Assembly: GCA_026874595.1 (NCBI GenBank)
Contig: CM049319.1
Location: forward strand, 6,189,601 to 6,253,600
Source: Sipunculus nudus
Taxonomy: Eukaryota; Annelida; Sipuncula; Golfingiida; Sipunculidae
DNA length: 64,000 nucleotides
Direction: 5' to 3'
Every line of letters begins with the position of its first letter. Positions within the stretch are counted from its first letter, which is position 1. Both the position numbers and the translations under genes were made by a program. The notes under the pieces are model-generated. The model saw nothing but the letters and a program-made list of their open reading frames with translations. It was not told where the DNA came from and ran no database searches. Positions 56,970 to 64,000 of this stretch are shown one piece after another.

Positions 56970-57130
56970 AAGTATATCGGTCTCGGACTGTCACTCGGAC
57001 ATGTACTCGGCTTGTATACAAGTGACAAGGACTCGAAGAAAGTGGACTTTGACTCGAACTCGACCTGGACTCGGGCCCCAGTGACCTGTGTTCGAACTTG
57101 CACTCGGACCGGATGATGTGGACTCGATTC
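56970..57130. repeat. Degenerate ACTCGGAC/ACTCGAAC short-motif repeat
   Basis: About twelve variants of ACTCGGAC, ACTCGAAC or ACTCGGGC at 10-20 base spacing. The related motif beside the AT arrays at 56.4 and 56.7 kb suggests one repeat family. Confidence 0.65.
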
Positions 57131-57463
57131 CATGGATCACTGTTAATCACTGACAAAGTTCTGAGAATATAATCAGTGTACTTTATTTAAAGAAACATAT
57201 ATTTTTTTGTGATATAAAAGTCACAATTAAGACACTCGTTTAAAGAATATATACAGACACGTCATATTGAGATCAGAGGGAAAGTCAAGCGTAACGCAGC
57301 AGAAACTAACAACGCCGTTGATACGAAGAAAGTACATACCTGGTTTATTGTATTAGTTCCGGTAAGAATCATTTCTTCGATGGTCGTATATCTTACTTAT
57401 ATATATATATACCTTTGGTATAATAAAGTTGACAAAGTAATAAAATGGGCTCCTGTGCTGGTG

Positions 57464-57485
57464 TTCTCGGGTTCGAACCCCGCCA
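57464..57485 (+). other. tRNA T-arm-like sequence (possible SINE or tRNA remnant)
   Basis: CGGGTTCGAACCCCG (57468-57482) forms a 4-bp stem with a 7-base loop typical of a T-arm and fits a polymerase III B box. No complete cloverleaf or A box is evident upstream. Confidence 0.35.
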
Positions 57486-57609
57486 ATGCATCTAAAGGCA
57501 CGCAGAATGTTGAAATATATAATGGCAGGAATCGGTATACATTTAAAATCATATCTTGTAAGATAAAAACTATCGATGATCGATTATTAATCGAATATTT
57601 TACATAACA

Positions 57610-58620
57610 TCTGTGTTCCGTGAAATATGCTGTATAGAATCATAACTGAAATATTGACAGAGTAAATCCAGTCTAACTGTATACATCACAACTTGGCCAT
57701 ATAATAAACCTTTAATGAAAATGGTTTTTTAGTAGCTTTGGTTAAACACTTCCTGTTTGAAAAATGTTTGTTTTAAAATATAATGAATATTACCTTTTTT
57801 TATTATAAGTATTATACATGTTTTTATAAGCCACGTTAGAATAGAAATATAATAGAAATACTCACTGGAAGCAAACCATCAACTTTAATATAGTATCGCT
57901 CATTACATTATTCTCAAATTCAATGATTACTTTAAAATGTATGTTCTATACACCAGGGGGTGATTGTCTTAGGGGGTAATTGTCCTATAGAGCCGTTTGC
58001 GTGTTCGGTATAATGTTGTGATTGGCATTTGAGAAAGCTATATTACTTCATTCAGCGTCCAACGTCCACATTCCACGACGTCTGTTAATTACCGAGTAAC
58101 GTCAAAACGAGTCTAGCTACTTTCCAGGTTTCCTAAAATACGTAAAAAATATATATTATTCTGTTTTTACGTTTACAATTCCCTAGAGGAAGGGAAATTT
58201 AAAAAATATTCATCGAGTCAAGTTATTTTCGAAATGACATCTTTACGTATCTTCAAATGTTGAAAACAGGTGATAAGTTGATGTGGAATTAGCACCAAAT
58301 TTCACATTAATAATGTTTATGTGATGAGTTGTAGATGGCGCCACTTATGTTGACTAACATCTTCGAGCCGAAATCATTTCCAAACACTTTTCCTTAAATA
58401 AAAGAAAGATTAACACTTTGGCTTTCATATCAGGTTAATAAATTCAATGGAGGAATAAGAATGGAATGATTATGAATTGGATTCAATTATTTAAAGTGTA
58501 GTCTTAACGTAACTTTACAATTGGTCCATCGTAAAGGCAAATACATAATTTCAGGTTCGTTACCAAATATCCCAGAAGCAACTTTAGCTTAATTGACATC
58601 ATTGTTAAATATTTCTATAC
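57610..58620. other. AT-rich non-coding stretch
   Basis: Nothing recognised. Confidence 0.45.
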
Positions 58621-58626
58621 TCACCG

Positions 58627-58800
58627 GCTTCTGTGGCTCGCAGAGGTAGGGCACAGGACAAAGCCGGGAGGGCGTGAGTTCAAGTCACAGCCAAGGAGTG
58701 TATGGTGAGATTTTCAGTCGGTCATAACCCATGAGCGGTATATTAGACAGTATATACGACCAGCTTACTCGATGTCAGAGTGCCATTACAACCTGCAACG
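58627..58800 (+). mobile_element. tRNA-derived SINE
   Basis: An A-box-like TGGCTCGCAGAGG (58634-58646) and a B-box-like GAGTTCAAGTC (58676-58686), 30 bases apart, sit in a tRNA-like head followed by about 110 bases of unrelated body. Boundaries are approximate. Confidence 0.5.
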
Positions 58801-58809
58801 AGGAACGCA

Positions 58810-60215
58810 CTATATAATGATCTAAGAGGATGCAAATATTTTGGTCATTTCTGACAATTGACATAAACCAGACTAATCGTTAGAATTTTTAGTATGCTTT
58901 CTAACAACACCAAACATGAGCGAGAAAAGTTCCGTTTAAACTCAGTATATTAGTTAACCCATCCGCATGTTTGTTGAATTAGTGACCGCATGAATACCGG
59001 CAGGGGTTACTTGACGCAGACAACTTGTACCCGATACAAGAAATTACTCGTTGCCAAGGAGACGCAGTTTCGGTTTGGGTTGTGAGTTCACGTGTATTCC
59101 CTTGCGTTAATTCATCATTCATAGCCTATTGTTAAGATTATGGGCTGTTTTCCACAATATGAATGCAACATGATGGAAGACTACTGCGATGCATTCCTCG
59201 ATATTGCTTGAATCACACCTAGAGCAGGCTTATCAGCCCAATTATCATTGCCTAATGAGTCGGGTTGTCACGGCTACCTGTCACGTAGTCCCAAACCGAA
59301 ATGGAACTTTGCAGCTGCAAAAACTTAGCTTAAGAATTAGATGAGTCAGCATTAAAAACGGAGTGGTTACCTCCACCCAAAACTTTTTTTAATATTGTTT
59401 TTTTTCTATATGTTCTCTGGTTTTCCCAATCGTAACCCAGATGTGTGTGATGTCACAGCAACAAATTAGAATATATACCAAATACAGTGAGACCACCCGA
59501 GGACTGGCTTAAAGTGTGCTTAATTCACAGGTAGTCTTCTTACAGAGTTAATTTATAACCAATGCGGTCGGTTCACTCAGTGATGGTTTAATAGACAGAT
59601 GTTCTTATTAGATAAGTGATCTGTGAGATTGAATCTGTGAGTAATTGTATCTGTGTATGAGTGTGAGAGAGGCGGTGGGTGGGTGGGTGGGGGTGGAGGG
59701 GGGGGGGGGGGCAGGCTAGAATCTATACTTTGCTTTAATCCTCCAATATAACATTACAACGGATCATAAAAAATGTCATTAATTATGTTTAGGGCCTTAA
59801 AGGCTTAGTGTAAAAATGTTTATAAATATATATATATTTAATGTGTGCTTGCGTCACTGCGCTTTCGTTTAATATCTTCTGATTTTATGATATCATTTTA
59901 GTTGAATGGTCACCAGGGCAGTGTATTTTGTTGTAATAACACACATTTAGTCGCTTGAATCCCTATTTGTGGGTGTGATTTTATCGAGAAATGGACGAAA
60001 CTGTGCACCAAATGAGTATATATATATAGTATTGCCTCACGTAAAGTACGAAAATAGCGTGTATCCAAAAAGAGGTGCTCAAAACAAACCTCTGAGCTGT
60101 GCTCTATCACTTTCCTTCTATTTCCCATAAAACAAGGGCACCGCGTATAAAGCGGAGCATCCTCTCGCACGAGGCATAATTAGAATGGGTGTAATACACA
60201 GTGTGAAAATCAAGA
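58810..60215. other. Non-coding stretch with G run and weak repeat
   Basis: A weak GGTGGTCTT-family match lies at 59573-59650. A (GGGT)n segment leads into a 15-base G run at 59698-59712. The 86- and 65-codon minus-strand frames near 60 kb are unconvincing. Confidence 0.4.
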
Positions 60216-60224
60216 GGGTAGCTC

Positions 60225-60430
60225 TCTGGCCTTGACCTTTGCTCCTGTGACCTCAAACTATGCGTAGGTTTCTTCATCCATTGGTGGGTGAGACATATGA
60301 GCAAGATACGGACGGACGGACGGATAGATGGACGGCACGACGGACAGACAGGCGCACGAACGGAGGCGCTACTATTTCCCCGCCAGCAATTTCGTTGCGC
60401 GGGGATAATAACGATTCAAGCGGCTCTGAC
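60225..60430. repeat. Dispersed repeat with (GGAC)n core and CCCCGC dyad
   Basis: A GACGGACGGACGG run (60308-60345) is followed by CCCCGCCAGCAATTTCG then TTGCGCGGGGATAATAA, where CCCCGC and GCGGGG can pair. The layout is one I associate with molluscan interspersed repeats. Confidence 0.45.
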
Positions 60431-60439
60431 TACAGGGCC

Positions 60440-61265
60440 CTTATGTAAACAAAATTTTATTCTGATAAAACCTACCCTGGAATGTGTTTATATAAATAAA
60501 TAAATAAAATTTAAAAAAATAAATGTTCACTTAAGTGTACACACTCATACATATATAGACACATACACAGGTAAGTTCTAATTAAATTTGTCATTTGTTT
60601 TCTAAGATGGGTTAAGCGAACATACAGAAATACTTAATGAAAATACTGAAGTACACAAAAACAAGGATTATAGTCTGCAGTTGTTTACTGTTATTTTCAT
60701 TGAACTTCAGTGCAAATACTAAGTGATCCTTGGTATATATAGAATTAACAATACATGCAAACGTGGGAATTGGTGGGTGCGCTGGACCTGAAGACCTCTG
60801 GATCATTACCACGACCAACCGATGACGTCATAGAGCAGGAAACAGTTAATCATGTTGATGAGACCAGTATTAGTATAACTGCGGGTTACAATGGGAGGGT
60901 CATTAGCTCTGCACAGAAGGTCATGTTGTCACCCTTGTTGTTTTTTTATCTGTTTTATCTCTTTTGTTTGTCTGTCTGCAGGATAACCAAATCTACTACT
61001 GAGTCGATTCCAGCGAAGCCGTATGGAGGGGATGGACTGAACCCTTTAACTTTATTGCGGTTACCGGTATAAGGAATGTAGCATGAAACAACCTGTAATC
61101 ATTCACTGAATATATTTTAATATATTCATATTATTGTACGGTCTATGCGCTTTTAGTGCTTGTGATTTCAACTTACCCTTTGCCGCTATACTCTGTCAGT
61201 TAAAAAAGGCATCTTTTTGAATTAAGCTTCAGTGAATCGATTGTACAAGAATGGATCAAGAACAC
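60440..61265. other. Non-coding stretch, nothing recognised
   Basis: A donor-like ACACAG/GTAAGT near 60570 lies in AT-rich DNA without promoter context. The 105-codon frame at 60755-61072 shows no domain. Confidence 0.4.
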
Positions 61266-61272
61266 TGGTTTT

Positions 61273-61320
61273 GCCTTGGCGGAGGTATATGCGCCCTTAT
61301 GAGGGCCCTCTGATTTTATC
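61273..61320. mobile_element. CCTCCGCC-family terminus (opposite end)
   Basis: GCCTTGGCGGAGGTATATGC is the inverted counterpart of the end at 55.73 kb. The rest of the element is not identifiable. Confidence 0.45.
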
Positions 61321-61499
61321 CTTGAAGGTGTGCATGAAGAAGAGAATGGGAAGCCTCACTACTTCACTCAATAGTTTAACAATAGGGGGTGCTCTTTACA
61401 CCGCCTCAAACCCAACGCATTCCCCAGTCCTGACAACATTCTACATAAATTTATTAACTAACCCAATGGACGCTAAAGCGTTACCATATCAACTACCAT

Positions 61500-62640
61500 A
61501 GTTGCTGGAGCAGACCAGTGCAAATTTTGTGAAACCTAAAATATACAAAACGCAATAACAAAATATAACAACTTCAAAACAAGTCAAAATATTGATATCA
61601 AACACCCTCTAAAATCCGGAACTGAATACAGAATAAAACTATCGCTGTTACAATGTGACAAGCTGTTGGTTATATTAGATTTAACTACATCATCAGCATC
61701 GGGTTCAAAACGTTACAGCACAGTGAACAACAGGTACCAAACTTGTCCAATTTGAGTGTGATCCGTATGTCTGGGAGGAAGCCTTGTTAGATGTTCCCTT
61801 GACCCGTTTAACTCAGATGTACATTTATAACAAGTCATCATTATTATATAAATGCCTTTCATATTTGTAAATAACTCGGCTTTTGTGTAACGGGGCGTTG
61901 TGTTGTTATTGTCATTAAACTCTTGTAACTAGGTTAACTGCGTGTCAAATAAATTTAATCTATGATGAAATTACAACAAACTACAACAACAAAGACAGAT
62001 ATTTTGAGGCGACCACAGCCGCAATAATCTATATTATATATTTATTGATGGTGATGGTACTAAATCTTTGTCATGCAACCCCTCTGGCCACGCCTCGGAA
62101 ATACCCGTTTTTTTGTCTCGACGTTTCGGGAACGATTCCAAGTGTGTCCTAAGAGGGGTGATTTTCCGTATTTTCACCCATAAAGCCTGACGAAATTGAC
62201 ATTATTTCCTGAAGAGCCTGTCGCAGCGCCATCTGTCAGAAACAACACTGTATTCAGGTCCATTAAAAAACCCCGCCGGGTCTGAACTCGGCCCAAGGAA
62301 AACCCCGTCTAGTACGAAATCGGGTGCACCTGTTCCAACAAAAGAAGGTGTATTATGCTGGCACTTTCAATTGGGCACATAATTGTCCAGGATAAAACAA
62401 GGGCGGTATGCTCAAATGGCGGATGATCAGGAGTTCCTAAGCACTCATAGATACCTTCTCGGATGTCATCATCCGTGTCGACTAAAGATTTGTTTGTCTG
62501 TTTGGATGTTGGACTCTTATAGTAGGGTTTCACGTAACAAAACTACTGCACCCGATGTCCTTGACACTGTTGTGGAAGGGCATGGACCCGGGAGACTCCA
62601 TTTTATTTTTTATCCGGATCCGGATAGAGAGGCGCATCCG
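61500..62640. other. Non-coding stretch, nothing recognised
   Basis: Frames of 74 and 87 codons overlap on opposite strands near 62.4 kb. Neither shows a domain. Confidence 0.45.
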
Positions 62641-62644
62641 GTGT

Positions 62645-62700
62645 AAGATATTTTGACTTGGCGAAGGTATGCGGTCTACTGAGTGTCATTCTATTGGATG
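62645..62700. mobile_element. Diverged CCTCCGCC-family terminus
   Basis: GACTTGGCGAAGGTATGCGG followed by TCTACTGAGTGTCATTCT fits the family's far end. Confidence 0.4.
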
Positions 62701-62849
62701 ATGGCATTATATTGTCAGTTTATTGTGTCTACAAGGACATTTTTAAAGAATTAATTTGTGGAGGTAACCGTCTCCAGTTTGGATATTATTCTTAACCTAA
62801 GTATGCACATTTGCAGAATTCGATTTCGGTGTCGGACTTACTAGCACAC

Positions 62850-63122
62850 GGTTCCTCTCAGTTTAAGTCCTGGTGTCATCCAGTTTCGGTGTCTACCTCA
62901 CCTGCGGATCATAAAATCACCCCATTTCTGGATCATAACACCGAAGAAACCCAGATAGTCGCTCTCCTTTATTAGTGATACACGGCCGTTGGACACAGCC
63001 TTCCAAGTAAGCCTATACAGAGTTCGCCCCTCCATGGATGTGCACGGACCGACCACATCGCTCTTCGGCTGGGATTCGAACTAGAGATCTTCCAGCTCTG
63101 AGCCCCACGCTCTATCCGTAAA
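62850..63122 (-). mobile_element. tRNA-derived SINE, minus strand, about 270 bp
   Basis: Read on the minus strand, TAGAGCGTGGGGC (A box, 63102-63114) and AGTTCGAATCCC (B box, 63071-63082) lie in a tRNA-like head, followed by a body down to about 62850. A 69-codon minus-strand frame in the body is not supported as a gene. The best SINE in the window. Confidence 0.6.
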
Positions 63123-63129
63123 TCAAAAA

Positions 63130-64000
63130 TGCGGGTTGCATATCTAAATGGACATATTTTACAAAGAACAATTGGGAGCACTAAGATAGACCAATTTATA
63201 CGTAAAACAATGTATAGAGACTTCAGGCTAACCCAATTTCAGATTAAAAATGTGCTTCCATTTATGTGCTTGTATATGCGTGAAAATCGCTCATATGATT
63301 TTGTAATTGGAGTGTTTCCATGTGTCCGTCAGCGTTTATGCTTATGTGGCCATACACACACACACATACACACATACATATGCGTGAAAATAGCCACAGG
63401 AGCGAATTTCACTCGTAGAGGGTCTGCGTGAACTAAGGGTAAATTGACGTTGCTTTATCACCTTTCTGTGGAAGACCTGCTATAGATCTACTGTTCAAAT
63501 ATATATGTCTGCCAGTTCATTCATATAAGGATATACGCCAACATGGAAACATCTATTTTTCATGCATATACGCACATACGTTTATATACGCGCACATGGA
63601 CATACTTTTTTCACGCTTATACGAACATTCGCATATACGCTCACATGCATGGAAACACAGCTTTGCCCCTGGCTATCTGCTGCATGCAATCGATGTCATC
63701 TTACTCCCGTAACCTCAACTCCACAGTAACCCCCTCACTGACTTAATTCAAATGATAAATGCGTATGCTTCCAACTCATTGTTACTTTATTGAATAATGC
63801 AGGTCAAATGAACAACCTTGAAAGCTAGTGCCATTATCTGAAAAAAAAATATTTCACAAAGTAATATTAACATTACAATCATTCATAGACAACATCAAAG
63901 GGTATCACAAAACGTACAAGGATAACACATCAAAGCTAATCAAAGTTTAAACCGAGGACTCCATGGAAAAACGTTAATAATACCCGAGTGGAATATTATA
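63130..64000. other. Non-coding stretch with CA-rich and CATATACGC motifs
   Basis: Short (CA)n at 63351-63376, and several ACGCACATA/CATATACGC repeats around 63530-63650. No gene is supported up to the window end. Confidence 0.4.

Noticed and set aside
57464-57485. A functional tRNA gene
   Set aside because: Only the T-arm is convincing; no acceptor stem, D-arm or anticodon arm could be assembled around it.

Overview
This is eukaryotic, AT-rich, intron-scale DNA with one convincing protein-coding exon. Long (AT)n and (GA)n arrays, runs of 11 to 21 G or C, tRNA-derived SINEs and two repeat types familiar from marine molluscs (copies opening with AGCTCAGCTGAC, and copies carrying CCTCCGCC or its reverse) suggest a lophotrochozoan, most likely a bivalve mollusc. 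The organism call is inference. There are no bacterial operons, CRISPR arrays or rRNA genes.

The gene is an 838-codon open exon on the + strand (46008-48524), closed upstream by an in-frame stop and preceded by a good splice acceptor (exon start 45898). It encodes a Ser/Pro/Thr-rich, probably disordered nuclear protein with basic clusters, an LxxLL nuclear-receptor box (416-420), a PLDLS CtBP-binding motif (530-534) and a possible second one, PADLT (580-584). It also has three copies of a roughly 20-residue motif (55-76, 289-310, 640-661) that I do not recognise from any family. Together these read as a nuclear-receptor/CtBP co-regulator. A CCAAT/CRE/TATA promoter and a non-coding first exon ending in a consensus donor lie 4.2 kb upstream (41349-41664). 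Two further promoter-plus-donor regions (about 800-1051 and 28270-28405) could be alternative first exons of the same gene.

Region by region: 0-5 kb holds a promoter-like block, a SINE and sparse AT-rich sequence. 5.1-6.3 kb holds a 1.2 kb dispersed element built of tandem sub-repeats. 8.4-9.7 kb is a 33-bp minisatellite. 14.9-16.8 kb is a 57/58-bp satellite with 115-bp dimers and a 345-bp higher-order period. 18.4-18.6 kb is a cluster of palindromic motifs. 26.35-27.5 kb is a 48-bp minisatellite. 28-41 kb is non-coding, with GC-richer islands, AT arrays and a small terminal-inverted-repeat element (37.8-38.1 kb). 41.3-49.3 kb is the gene, whose intron carries a 197-bp near-perfect inverted repeat and a local duplication. 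52.86-54.61 kb is a transposon nested in another. 55-64 kb is repeat-rich intergenic sequence with SINE and MITE remnants.

Apart from the 838-codon exon, the open frames seen are repeat-derived or too short and featureless to support as genes.
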